From Timema cristinae (Eukaryota; Arthropoda; Insecta; Phasmatodea; Timematidae), in the NCBI GenBank assembly GCA_039000515.1, contig JBCFYV010000012.1:115889949-115953948 (forward strand): DNA of 64,000 bases, read 5' to 3'. Below the pieces are notes generated by a model, which worked only from the letters and a program-made list of their open reading frames with translations, searched no databases and was not told the DNA's origin. This document shows positions 11,701 to 21,356 of the stretch, piece by piece; position 1 is the stretch's first letter; each line of letters begins with the position of its first letter. The translations under genes were made by a program, and so were the position numbers.

Positions 11701-14700
11701 CTACTTGGAATATAAACAAACATGAGATTCAAAATATATTCTTTGGGGCTAATATCCTTAAATGAGTTAAAAATATTGTAAACGCGGTATACAAAAATAA
11801 AATGCTAGTGTACCTATATATTTAACACTAAACACAAAAACTTAATTGAACAGATATAACAAGAAGGTTAATTAAAGTAAATGCATGCACACAAATCCTG
11901 TGTTTTCCATTATGAATTCTTATTTTTTCATAAAACCATCAAATGTGAAGTTGTATAATGTGGGTTTAGAAAATGATTTGACCTTATTGGTGACATATAT
12001 AAATTTGTTATCCAACCCAATGTTTCAAGAAGGAGATGTGTTGATAAGACATGTGTACTAGTCAGCATACTTAGTCATACTTTCGCTTTTTCTTTTGTGC
12101 AAAGGTCCACTATTTAAAGCTCACAGTGAAATGTTACAAAATCAAAAATATTTCAATATTATTTGAAGGGATTCCTTATATTTTCCCAAATAAACATAGT
12201 AATAGTATTTATTAATAATATATTATATTTGAATAAAATCTTCACCTCCCCATAGCTATGAATTAGTTGGATATATATGATATATATGATTATGCAATAT
12301 GTTGACGACTAAAATCTAGGCTATGGCTTTTATCAAGGAGCAAAAGGTATATATTTTATTCAAAACATGCATGTAGAGCATATAAATTACTGTACTTAAC
12401 GTCAATGTTACAATACGTAGACATCTAATACCATCAATATCTCCAAACACATGGATTTCTTATATTATTATTTATGACCCATTTAGGATGTGAATCAAGA
12501 TAAAAAGATTTATCTTCCAAACCAATGGAAAATAAAATACTACATTCATCAACATTGTTACCTAATAAAATATAACTCTTAAGAAAATGGTTTGGGTGTA
12601 TGTGCATGAATTAAAAGTTTAATGTGTATTTCAAAACAAACCAGTTTTTTATATAAAAACAGTTTTACATGATGTAAGACACAGTGCAGCTTGTACGATA
12701 TGGCGACCGGCATAAGGGCGGGCAACAGAGCTAGTAGGGTATTACGAATGATAGGGGGTTGTGGCTTTTACAAAAAAAACTCTTAAGCTCCGTTCATATT
12801 ACCACGTTTACTGTTGAGTTACTAATTTATTGAAAAATGTGAAAACTACTCTATATAATATATCTCTTAAGGAAAACCTCTTCTTGCTTTTTGAGGTATT
12901 TTGTATATCTATTCGGAAGGAAGTACAGGAAAGGTTGATAGAAAACACCCTTTTCCTGTGTTTGTCTTTTATGTTTTATGTTCCTTTTTACATGTTCCTA
13001 TCTAAGTGTCCTATTATTATTCTCTACATATTTCCTTTTTCTCCTTTTTGTAGTTTCCTCTTTTAGGAAGTTCCGTTGCGCGTTTCACACTCCCTCCTGA
13101 TGAGTTCCGATAAAATGGAACTTAGGTCAGGGGATTGGACGGTAATGATCGGTTTTCTTAGAGAGGCGACCATTGATCACCTCTTTGACCAGTGGCGCAA
13201 AGTGAACTGTGTTCTTCTTTTCATTGTATTTAAGCCATATTGTGTTTGTTCCCTTTTATATATTTTCCATTAATTTTTCCTGTAATTTTTTCCAAATATG
13301 TTTACAAAACTACTATAAAGGTACTGTAATGTTTTGAAGAACCGTGCATGGATAGATAATGAGCAAACTGGATAATATGAGTATGAATAATTGGGAGTTT
13401 ACTGTCATTTTGATTGAAAGACAGGACAATCCATGATTAATTCGTTAATGTAGAACCACTTTCATCTCTCCCGAGCGTATGTCTGTGTTTAAACATCACT
13501 AAGAACTTATCATCGGCGCTATCCCAAACTACACACAAGTTTTCATGAGGGATACTTGTTTTGCATAGCCATGATAGTTGACTTGAACTGAATTATGCAT
13601 AAAATTATTATTATTAGCACCGCGTCTTACTACAAGGTTCGGGTTATACGCACTTACGCTAATGTGTAATGGTAGGATGATTGTGAGATGAAATGGAGGA
13701 CCTACAGTTTAACGTGGAATCCGAACCACGGTGGAAGCCTGGCATTCCCCACATTCACAAGATATCTTGTCAGAGGTGAAGGAAGGGTTTGGTAATCAGA
13801 TAAATCTGTGCCAGGACGAGGATTGAAGCCCGGACCCCAGCATAGAAGTCCGACACCTTACCCCTAGAACACCAGGTCACCTATATGCATAAAAACATTG
13901 TCTGTATGTACAGGGCATTAGGAATGAGGAAGGTCATATAAGGTCAATCATTCACATTAGTGTGAAAAGATGGAAAAACCTCAGGAATAAACAACATACA
14001 GATACCGCTGTGTTGCACCCAGATGAGATTCGAACCTCAAACTCGCAGTCACCAGTAATCCAGCCCACTGTGAGATTGACACCTTAGTACACATGATTAC
14101 CGATGAGTGTGTGATTAAGACAGTGGTATGAGTGTTTCATTTACCACGTTATCTCACAAAAACACAAGTTATAAGGATTGTGACTTACAATGTATTTTTT
14201 CTAACTAATGATCAGATACTATACAGTTAAAGAAATAAAGTCCAGAAGATAAGATAAGATAAGACGTACCAAAGTTTCATTCTTTGTTTTCTGTTCCCAA
14301 AGATGAATGTAATCCCAAAGTAAATAGATTATTTGCGAGATGGATTTAAGGAGATCCAATGCTTCTTCATTAAGTCCAACTGAAACAGAGAACATATCAT
14401 TTTTCACAAAGATGAATGAGACCTCCTTTCCCCCAGATAAGAAGAGACTGGTGTCTTAGCCCACAAGCCTATGTGGGTAGTATTTTAATCAATCAAGTCC
14501 GATACCTAAGCATTAGTTTATAGTTGTTGTTTTTAAATTTCACTTTCACCTTTTTCTTGGCGTCCCTCGGCTTCTTTGCCGGGCCCTACTTCTAGCCATG
14601 TCTCAAACAGGAGTGGCATGAGCTGTTTGGCATAGCCCTGGATCTCATCATCCCCTGCCGCAGGACCTTCGCTTTGGCGGAACAGGTCCGGCAAGACGCA

Positions 14701-17700
14701 CAGCTCGCTGTACGCAGGGTTGAAGAGTGTCACATTTGACGCCCCCTCTTCGCCCCAGCGGAGGTTCTTGCACCCCGTGGACTCTGGTCCTTTCAAGCGT
14801 CTCCTCTCCTGGGCGACGATGGCACCAAGGAAATACCGCAGGCGTGTCAGGACCTGGATGCGCCACTTGACGGTCGTCAGCTTACTCTGTAGGTTCACCG
14901 TGAGGGTCCTGTCCAGCTGAGACTCGGAGCGCAGTTTTGAGATCATGTTGAGGAAGTTGGGGAGTATGTGCGAGGCCCTAGAGGCCACTAGTGAAGGGGA
15001 TGCCTCGAGGAGAATGTCAAACAGGAGGAGGGAATCCTCCTGGATCTTGGGGTTGATGTGTGTCATGGCACAGTTCAGGTTCCATTGAAGAGCAGAGAAA
15101 AAGGGCGTCACTTTCTCAACAGATACCTGAATCCAGGGGAAAACAGGTTTTTTAAATATTTTCAATAAACTTTGAAATTATTTTTTCACCACATCCCTGT
15201 GATCTGCATTTAACTCCTTTCATGGGATAAGGATCAGGAAACCATAATTAGGGATTGTAAGAGCTGTGAATGTTATAATACTTCGCTAAGATACTAGCCT
15301 AGGCATTGATGAGGAATACTTGAATATTCTAGAGGAGGTAGCAGGAAGGGGAAGAGGGAAGGATGTGAGTACGCAAAACACCCCTCCTTGTACCATTCTA
15401 AAGATAATTTGAGTTTTTTTAAATCGTTAAGGTTATACGCTTATGTACTAATTATACTAATGGTTTAAGTGATTAGGAAGGTCATACTAAGGCAAGTGTA
15501 CCCGCACTTGCATGGAGGAAGAGTGGAAAATCATTTTGGAAAAATCACCCTCCGTACACTCGAACGAGATTCGAACCTCAATCTCCCCGTCAGTCCACTG
15601 CGAGAGTAGTGCACTAGACCATGCAACCACTAAAGCAGGTTCAAGATATTTGTTTTATTCAATAAACAATGGCATATAGCCACATAATTGTGTCTACTAT
15701 ATAGCTTGAGTGTTAAATTTAGCTAAAATAATATTTTCTCTCTCCAAATGATGCACATAAATATATCGAATAGCCAACAAAGATGTAGATATGCCTGCAG
15801 GAAAGCAACCCAATGTGGTGATATTGTGAGCTACAGAACTGCAGATGGATTACCTGAGCCATGATCAGCTGCAGGAGTTTCAAAGCCTCGCGTCGAATAT
15901 TCCTCATGACCTCGCTAACTATCAGCTCGGTGATCGCCATCACCAAGCTGTAGAAATAAGAGCCCAACACGCTCTCCGTGTGGGTGATGATTATTTCCTT
16001 CAACCCGGCCACGGCATTCTGGCGGACAGTGTCATTGTAGTGCTTCAAGCGAGTCACCAGCTCCTGTCAGAGATGATAATTCTGTATCAACACTTTTAAA
16101 AGATATACTGAATAAATTCAGAGTTAAAAACACCCCAAATAAGTCACCATAGTGACAACTGCAGAGCACATCCCGTACACCACCAAAGTTCAACAATTTT
16201 TTGTGACCGTTTTGATGGTAAAATGGTCTGAAGCGTCACTTTATGAATAGACTAGAGGGGATCAAGGTTTGACTCTCGATCTGGTGAACCCAAGTTTTTT
16301 TTTTTTCCAAAATGGTTTTACACTTTCCTTCCACACATATGTGAATACACTTCTAAATTCAACCTTCCTCAATACCTAGCGCATTAGCATAATTAATACA
16401 TGTGTGTATAACCTGAACGAGTGATAACACATGGTGCTACAAAAACATTAACTACACTAATGTGATAAGGATGAGGAGGTTTTAATTCAGAGGAAGTGTA
16501 CCATATTTGCATGGAGGGCGAGTTGAAAATTGTTTTGTAAAAACCACCCTCAGTGCTGTACACCCAACTGGAATTTTAATATTGATAACCTCGTTATCAA
16601 CAGTCCAGTCTGTTACGAGTGTGACGCCGCCTTAAACTATTCAGCCAAAAAAGCTTATAATATCAGACAGTCATAAAAATATCCAAAACCACATTCACAA
16701 ATACATACAGCAAGTCATGTGATCTGAAGCTGTCACTTTTGGTAGATATCATCAATAGCTCTAAAATAATACCAATTATATGGTAAAACAATATCAATGT
16801 TGGCCGCAAGTAAAATGTTCACATTTTCTAAAACTGTCTTCCTACCAGAATCTTACTCTATCTAGTTTTGAGTCAACCAAACTCTCTGGTTGAGTCCCAA
16901 ATTAATATATATATAAAACTTAGGCCTAGGCCACCTACAAAATAGCTTAACCCAGGACAGCCTGTCAGATACTAAACCACCCAACCCAACCTAGTTATTT
17001 ACTAATTGGATAGCAGAAATAAAAACTATAGCCCAATTTTGGTTGGAAGAACAATTTAGAAAATCTAAACGTAGGCTTATTTATTTGTGGCCAACATTCA
17101 ATGCTGTGTCTAGGGGGGCAAAGCGGGAAATTGACCTGAGCCTCATATTCCAGGGAGCCACATTTCCCCCAAAGATTATTAAATAAATTACAGTTATTAT
17201 TCTAAATTTCACATAAATAGTGTACAGATAATTAACAGCAATAAATATTCTCTTAGTGATAGGATTCCATCCCAGATTCTGAAAACCAAAACTTTATGTA
17301 ATTTAATATTTACGTTATTTGAGTAATGTGCTGCAGTACAGAATAATATGTCATCATTGTACTACCGCTGTCGTCTGCAGAAAACTAACATGCAAGGAGG
17401 AATTTACTTTTGTTAACTTAATTGAATTGATTGTTTGCATTTAATTAAGTACAGTCATTTAATGGGTTGATCAATATTCCCTAAGACATTAGAAATGTTT
17501 CAGTAAAATAAGTACAGAGTACGTATCAATATATTATAATGGCTTAGTTCTAAAACCGAAAAACTGCCATACAAAAAAAAGGGGGAGCGAGGGGGGCACA
17601 GATTTTTTTGCCCCAGGCCTCACAGTTTCTTAAAACAGCCCTGCCAACATTGATATAATTTTAATATATTATTTGTTATTTTAAAGATGTTGATAATATA

Positions 17701-19388
17701 TATCAAGAGTCACAGCTGCAGATATAATGACTTGATGTATGAATATATTAAAAATGTTTTAGTAACTACCAGATACTGTTCTTCTTCACAAAACAGGGTA
17801 TAGCTCAACCTAGGACACTTTCACACAGGCTAGGTTCTCAAGCTTGCGATAGAATTGTTTGTTGGGGACAGGTTAGGGTTCAAATCTCTGATAAGTGTAC
17901 AGGGGGCGATTTTCCCTTTCCATGCTAACGCGGGTGCATTCACGGGTGAGAGCAGTAGTGAAGTAAATGTGTTAGGGTACTTTTAATAAGACCTAGAGCC
18001 ATCTAGGTACTTATAAAATACAAATCTGTTCCTCGAATGAATGAAAATATTTGTTTAATGTGAAGATTTATAAATCAAGACAGTATATTAGTGATATAAT
18101 ATTATAACAGATGGAAATATGCAGGCAAAAAACAAATACAAGTTCAAATCAAATGATTCTCAACTTGAGGAAATCTCGATAGAAATATAGTGAAAACTGT
18201 TAAATTAATCTGCTTAGCCAATAAAAGAAGATAGACCCATTTGCCCGATCTTGTTCATTTTATTTCTGGTCACTCCACTCCTCTTGTGTCTTACTACCTC
18301 TTCAGGTGACGTGCATATATATATAATTACTCTAAGAGAAAAATAGCATTTTAGAGGTAGTCTACCTGTATTTGTGTGGAAGCAGAGTGGGAAAACATTT
18401 AGGAAAAACCACCTTAAGTAGGCCCAACCGGGATTAGAACCTCGACCTCTGTGTCATCAGCAGGCCAGTCTAACACAAGAGTGATGCCTTAGACCGTTCA
18501 GCCACCGAAGCAAGTTCCCAATCTTATAAACTCTACTGAAGGTCCCGGTAATATCATGAAGGTGAATGAACCAATTGATTTGTTTTGCCGAAAGTAAAGG
18601 AAGAAGTTACTAAAATTTATAAAATCTTGTACATGTTCAATATACTCCATGGTAATGAATGAACATCATTGCCAAGGTTCACTTGTCAAACAGCTTAGTT
18701 CAGTCGGTATTGGGGTCCTTGGTTCAGTTCCCTGTAGGCTCAACAATTTTATCATGGGTGAAACCGGGGCTTCCCTTTTCTGGGCTGTTTTGTACATTAC
18801 AGATTAATAATCGCATGGAAAAAAATCTGAATTAATTTAATTGCATATTGTGATAATAGCTTTATTTATAAAATTAGAATGAAATATTACAAACGATTGT
18901 GCGATAAAACATTTTACAGATAATTTTAGGGCATAAAGCAATATAAATAACCACAATATATTTTTTCCAAGCATTAAACAGCTAAAAAAATTATTCAAAC
19001 TTCAATTCGGCTTCGAGAATATTTCATAAATTTTATTCGAGTTTGCTTTCGAATTGAAAAAGTGGACTTTGTACATCCCTAGTCGGAGGACTTGGGGTTG
19101 TGTCTGTTCTAAGAGTTAAGTTAGTTTGTAACTCATGTGTTGATAGAAATCAACGGTTAAGGACACGCAAGATAAGCACCCATAAATGACAGTAAATACA
19201 CTTACCTTAACGTTAAGTTTTCTGCTCGACAGTGGTTGACTTTCATCTGTTGTTTTGAATTGTTCTGTGATAACAATTGATCTCGTCTTGAAGGATGTGT
19301 CTGTTATATTCTGACCCTTAGGCAGTGGTTTCTTTTTTAGCTTCACCTTAGATTTCTCTAATCTGAGTTGTTTTTTGTGCTTACCCAT
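2537..19388 (-). CDS. TEX10: TEX10/IPI1-like pre-60S ribosome assembly protein, eight exons, C-terminus incomplete
   Basis: Exons, 5' to 3' on the minus strand: 19388-19206, 16063-15854, 15126-14550, 14379-14270, 10396-10148, 7529-7292, 4309-4155, 2778-2537. All have GT/AG sites and every junction keeps phase, which is strong support. The product is a homologue of TEX10/Ipi1, a nucleolar helical-repeat protein of the PELP1-TEX10-WDR18 (Rix1) complex that matures the 60S subunit. A basic lysine-rich N-terminus is followed by the conserved stretch ending in KLNVK, the Ipi1 helical repeats with an AMTHI...IQEDSL motif, and the long helical tail. About 650 residues are present against roughly 930 in vertebrate TEX10, so about the last quarter is missing. 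Exon 5 needs one extra base near 10322-10327. Family identity rests on remembered vertebrate sequence; the exon order matches it throughout. Confidence 0.9.
2779..4154. other. TEX10 intron 7, AT-rich
   Basis: The intron lies between exons 8 and 7 on the minus strand. Beyond AT-rich sequence I see nothing definite in it. Confidence 0.6.
4155..4309 (-). CDS. TEX10: TEX10 exon 7
   Basis: The acceptor CTTATAG is followed by one base that completes the codon of exon 6, then [20 protein letters not shown] and helices ending HFI. It matches the vertebrate segment with WLAGLPLQL. It ends in phase 1 at donor GTAAGT (4154-4149), consistent with exon 8. A short exon lost in AT-rich intron, found only by reading the minus strand against the family. 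Confidence 0.83.
5315..5518. mobile_element. MITE with long terminal inverted repeats, family M2
   Basis: The arms of about 80 bp are inverted copies: GGATAGAAACATATAAAAGG on the left pairs with CCTTTTATATGTTTCTATCC on the right. The outer ends pair around TTGTATTACATTTGG / AAATATAATACAAG. Related copies are at about 12890-13305 and a single end at 60395-60490. Confidence 0.75.
5560..5838 (-). repeat. tRNA-derived SINE, family C
   Basis: Reverse orientation. The tRNA-like head has a B box (GGACTCGAACCCAGG) and an anticodon-arm-like run, ending GAGCTAAGGTGTCGG. The body starts TTACATCCATTACTGTTTCC. Other copies: 10480-10735 (+), 10835-11100 (-), 41590-41812 (-), 51040-51295 (+), 51489-51650 (-). 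Confidence 0.8.
6605..6842 (-). repeat. tRNA-derived SINE, family A
   Basis: Reverse orientation, diverged. It carries the AGAGGAAGTGTACC, CATTTGCATGGAGG and GATTAGAACCCCGAT blocks typical of the family in this window. Confidence 0.75.
6895..7326. repeat. Six-copy 72-bp tandem array built from the TEX10 exon 6 end and its splice donor
   Basis: The shared unit start recurs at 6895, 6967, 7039, 7111, 7183 and 7255, an exact 72-bp period. On the minus strand each unit holds the last coding bases of exon 6 (...LKNLA) and a donor: GTGAGT in units 1-3 and 6, GTAAGT in units 4-5. Each also has a TG-rich stretch ending TAG. The unit at 7255 contains the true exon end. Confidence 0.9.
7292..7529 (-). 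CDS. TEX10: TEX10 exon 6, 3' end sits in a tandem array
   Basis: The acceptor TTTTATTCCAG is followed by two bases that complete the phase-1 codon of exon 5, then [20 protein letters not shown] and a helical segment. It ends GCCAG before donor GTGAGT (7291-7286) in phase 2, which fits exon 7. The last 35 bases or so and the donor are the first unit of a 72-bp tandem repeat running left to 6895. Confidence 0.85.
7833..8750 (+). mobile_element. 3' end of a non-LTR retrotransposon, internally expanded
   Basis: Translation gives the reverse-transcriptase C-terminal pattern RIRNEDL...[14 protein letters not shown], which is common in LINE elements. The end is a GAT/TAT microsatellite tail at about 8727-8743. 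A second, unexpanded copy is at 11121-11400. The coding frame is broken by the minisatellite within it. Confidence 0.75.
7896..8520 (+). repeat. 62-bp minisatellite, about ten copies
   Basis: The word GTAATGAGGATG recurs at 7948, 8011, 8073, 8135, 8197, 8259, 8321, 8383, 8445 and 8507, a period of 62 (once 63). It arose by expansion of the retrotransposon segment encoding [10 protein letters not shown]. Units alternate between AAGGGTGAG and AAGACTGAG variants. Confidence 0.92.
8856..9105. mobile_element. 250-bp hAT MITE with 8-bp target duplication
   Basis: It is flanked by GTGCTAAG at 8848-8855 and 9106-9113. The ends are TAGAGGTGGAATC and the inverse of GGAACACCCTTA, matching the TAG.GGTG pattern of hAT termini. 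The interior is AT-rich and non-coding. It sits inside the 7736-9265 MITE. Confidence 0.82.
10148..10396 (-). CDS. TEX10: TEX10 exon 5, contains one apparent missing base
   Basis: A long pyrimidine tract and CAG (to 10397) precede an exon that starts [20 protein letters not shown], matching the vertebrate segment ending in MSRFPY. After PYTQ a TAG appears, but the next frame continues directly with the conserved EPSN and [11 protein letters not shown] stretch. One base is therefore missing near 10322-10327. With that base the exon has 250 nt and ends in phase 1 at GTAAGT, matching exon 6. Confidence 0.82.
10480..10735 (+). repeat. tRNA-derived SINE, family C
   Basis: The forward copy starts near CAACACCTTAGATCTGTCGG, with a B-box-like GGTTTCGATTCC. 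The tail runs into AAATACCTCTAAATTAAAA. Confidence 0.75.
10835..11100 (-). repeat. tRNA-derived SINE, family C
   Basis: The reverse copy starts at ACACCCATTACTGTTTCCAA and ends GAGCTAAGGTGTTGG. It is immediately followed by a retrotransposon tail. Confidence 0.78.
11121..11400 (+). mobile_element. Non-LTR retrotransposon 3' fragment with GAT repeat tail
   Basis: It encodes [20 protein letters not shown], the reverse-transcriptase tail motif, then a Lys/Arg-rich end and a (GAT)n tail at about 11380-11399. It is 5'-truncated, as expected for LINE insertion. It lies within a TEX10 intron. Confidence 0.75.
12890..13305. mobile_element. MITE, family M2, larger copy
   Basis: The left end (GTACAGGAAAGGTTGATAG) and right end (AAGCCATATTGTGTTTG, CCTTTTATATATTTTCC) resemble the two arms of 5315-5518. 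The middle differs. Confidence 0.6.
13605..13881 (-). repeat. tRNA-derived SINE, family B
   Basis: The reverse copy ends in the tRNA-like head (CACCAGGTCACC) and begins with the tail AGCACCGCGTCTTACTAC. The best-preserved copy is at 53851-54141. Confidence 0.82.
13890..14110 (-). repeat. SINE family A, degenerate
   Basis: The B-box-like GATTCGAACCTCAAACTC and the AGGAATGAGGAAGGTCATA block align with family A. It is heavily diverged. Confidence 0.55.
14270..14379 (-). CDS. TEX10: TEX10 exon 4
   Basis: The acceptor GTTTCAG is followed by two bases that complete the phase-1 codon of exon 3, then a helical segment ([20 protein letters not shown]). It ends in phase 0 at donor GTACGT (14269-14264). 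The pattern matches the vertebrate segment around IISLLWKL. Confidence 0.87.
14550..15126 (-). CDS. TEX10: TEX10 exon 3 (conserved IQEDSL helical segment)
   Basis: The acceptor is GGATTCAG at 15134-15127, followed by 192 codons plus one base. The motif [20 protein letters not shown] is the most recognisable Ipi1/TEX10 signature. The exon ends in phase 1 at donor GTGAAA (14549). It is clearly more GC-rich than the surrounding introns. Confidence 0.92.
15420..15645 (-). repeat. tRNA-derived SINE, family A
   Basis: The reverse copy has GATTCGAACCTCAATCTCCC, ACTTGCATGGAGG and the tail GGTTATACGCTTATGTAC. It is in the TEX10 intron between exons 3 and 2. Confidence 0.8.
15854..16063 (-). CDS. TEX10: TEX10 exon 2 (Ipi1 helical repeats)
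   Basis: The acceptor TCTGACAG at 16071-16064 leads into 70 codons beginning [20 protein letters not shown], the first helical-repeat segment of the Ipi1/TEX10 family. The exon ends ...LIMAQ in phase 0 before donor GTAATC. The frame is open and shows no indel. Confidence 0.9.
16205..16655. repeat. Two family A SINEs in inverted (tail-to-tail) arrangement
   Basis: 16205-16440 is a forward copy and 16445-16655 a reverse copy, meeting at their tails. Together they could pair in RNA. Confidence 0.7.
16690..17760. mobile_element. Possible TIR element, about 1.07 kb
   Basis: The segment at 16690-16815 (ending AATATCAATGTTGG) is inverted at 17640-17755 (starting CCAACATTGATATAAT). A related single end is at 60150-60270. 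No transposase frame is seen. Confidence 0.5.
18275..18515 (-). repeat. tRNA-derived SINE, family A
   Basis: The reverse copy has GGGATTAGAACCTCGACCTC and GTGTCTTACTACCTCTTC. Confidence 0.78.
18690..19160 (+). repeat. SINE family C fragments
   Basis: A head-like piece at 18690-18800 (CAGCTTAGTTCAGTCGGTA, GGTTCAGTTCCC) and a tail-like piece at 19075-19160 (GTTAGTTTGTAACTCATGTG) are separated by AT-rich sequence. They may be one interrupted copy. Confidence 0.5.
19206..19388 (-). CDS. TEX10: TEX10 exon 1 (start codon)
   Basis: ATG at 19388-19386 opens a 61-codon exon, [20 protein letters not shown] then a Thr/Lys stretch, matching the basic start of TEX10. It ends in phase 0 at a consensus GTAAGT donor (19205-19200). 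The upstream side is AT-rich. Confidence 0.88.
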
Positions 19389-19729
19389 GATTTAGTTTTG
19401 TAATGTATATATAAATATATATATCCTTAAGAAATTACCAATTCTAGAAAGAAAGAAAGATAGAGCAAAACCATTAGTATTTTATTAATAGTGGACAAAT
19501 CTAATGAGGAAATTTACATATTGAAGGACTTTATGGTTAGGATACACCCCTAAATATATTAAGGATAATAAAGGTGTGCAGGATGAGTTGGGGTAGTCAT
19601 GTGGTGTGAATGGATGGCGACAAGTGTGTAAAACATTTTATTTGGGAAACCTGAAGATACAAGACCCTTAGTAGGCTGAGACATCGGCGAGAGGATAGTA
19701 TGAACATTTTGATTTGAAAGAGTTTGGGT

Positions 19730-20165
19730 TTCAAGTAAGGGAATTAATGGGTGTCTGGGGATAGGGTTGATTGACGAACTTGCGTTTTGTTGTCAATTAA
19801 CTTTCGAGTTCATTAAGAGCTGAAGATTTAGTTGGTTTCAGGTAGGATTGGATGAGGTGTCTAGGGAAGGGTTGATTTACAAGCTTACGTTCTGAAGAGC
19901 ATGAACTTTCGAGTTCATTAAGAGCTGAAGAGTTAGTTGGGTTTCAGTTAAGGGATTGGATGGAGGTGTCTAGGGAAAGGGTTGATTTACAAGCTTACGT
20001 TCTGACGAGCATGAACTTTCGAGTTCATTAAGAGCCAGAGAGTTAGTTGGGTTCATTAAGGGATTGGATGAGGTGTCTAGGAAAGGTTGTTTACAAGCTT
20101 ACGTTCTGACGGCATGAACTTCGAGTTCTTTAAGATCAGGAGTTAGTGGGATGAATGTATGCTTA
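19730..20165 (+). repeat. Imperfect tandem repeat, about 104-110 bp, four copies
   Basis: The shared core AACTTTCGAGTTCATTAAGAG follows an ACAAGCTTACGTTCTGA-like word, with copies spaced about 105, 110 and 104 bp. The last copy is shorter and decayed. It lies just upstream of the TEX10 start and downstream of HDAC6. Confidence 0.8.
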
Positions 20166-20519
20166 GTGCCAAATAGTTAATCAATAAAGGTTTAATTGGT
20201 AAAAAAAAAGTGATTGTGGTATCTCACTTAACAACTTTAAATAGAAAACCTTGCAATATAAGGAATGAAAAAATATCCCTATTCCAGGAAGTCATAATCA
20301 AACCCACCTTTACTCAGGTCAGAGCCAGGTATGTTAACCTCAGTTATGATTTTTGCTGTACAGGATGTAAGCCAGGAAAAAAACCTATTCAATCCTAAGT
20401 CTAAGATTTAAATTCACTTTAGTCAAACAATTCAAATAATGTGGCTTTGTTAAAAACAAATTAGGAACTATTTATTAACAGCTGAGATTACAAGAATAAA
20501 AATTATTTTCTTTATTTGT

Positions 20520-20808
20520 ATTTAACGTGCACTTTCTGAACTGATTGATTATATCAACACAAGAAAATTTCTATGAGCGAAAGGGCCTACCAATTTTTTT
20601 TGGAAAGGTATTCTCACATACCTTCCAGGGTTCTGTTATATGCCACAATCGACATGAGACCAACGCTTTATTTACCCTCCAAAGGAAATTGTGCTAAGGA
20701 TTTTTATCGCTCAAGAAAAATCTGTTGACCCCGGTTGGGTTTGAACCCACCAACATCTGGTCCTGAGTCAAGCACTTTACTCAGAGACCACCGAGGTCGA
20801 TGTCAACA
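20520..20808 (-). repeat. tRNA-derived SINE, family D
   Basis: In the reverse copy the tRNA-like head reads GTTGGGTTTGAACCCACC and CACCGAGGTCG. The body has CACAATCGACATGAGA. Other copies: 32125-32425 (-), 51335-51485 (+). Confidence 0.8.
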
Positions 20809-20977
20809 CATTATTTTTTTAACTAGGGTTAGTCTATCTTAACAAGACTCGCCAAATACGTCAAGAAATGTACCACCTTATATTGTGTTTAAAATGTAAA
20901 ATAAAATTGTAATAATTTACGACCTTCCGACTATAGTGGACTATAAGGGTATTGATATATCTTGTAATACTTCCACA

Positions 20978-21356
20978 TTAAGGTGGGGATGTAAAGAATG
21001 AGAGAAAGGGAAAGGGTTTTTTGCAGTTTTTAGAGCAAGACTTTTTTTTGCCAAAATAAAAATGCTCCAGTAGAAAGTTTTATTTTCTTAAAATAGTGAC
21101 CTCAATATTTATCCATACCTGCCACATGAGAAAGCGGCATAAGATAAGAACCTTTTTAAATGAAAATAAAAAGTTGTCATTAAATTCCAGGACAGCCTCA
21201 CAGATATTCAACAGCTGTTGATCACCATGTTAAGAAAATTAAACTCTATGTTTCTACTGGAGAAATATTTGATTTATTTTTTACCAAAAAAATGTTTTGA
21301 TATAAAAACTGCAAAAACGATTACCATTTCTCTCATCCGCTACCTCCCCACCTTAA
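20978..21356. mobile_element. piggyBac-type MITE, family M1, copy 1
   Basis: TTAA at both ends (20978-20981, 21353-21356), with termini GGTGGGGATGTA and the inverse of TACCTCCCCACC. Subterminal arms pair around TTTTTGCAGTTTTTA / ATAAAAACTGCAAAAA. Copies 2 and 3: 29575-29960 and 54519-55385. Confidence 0.85.
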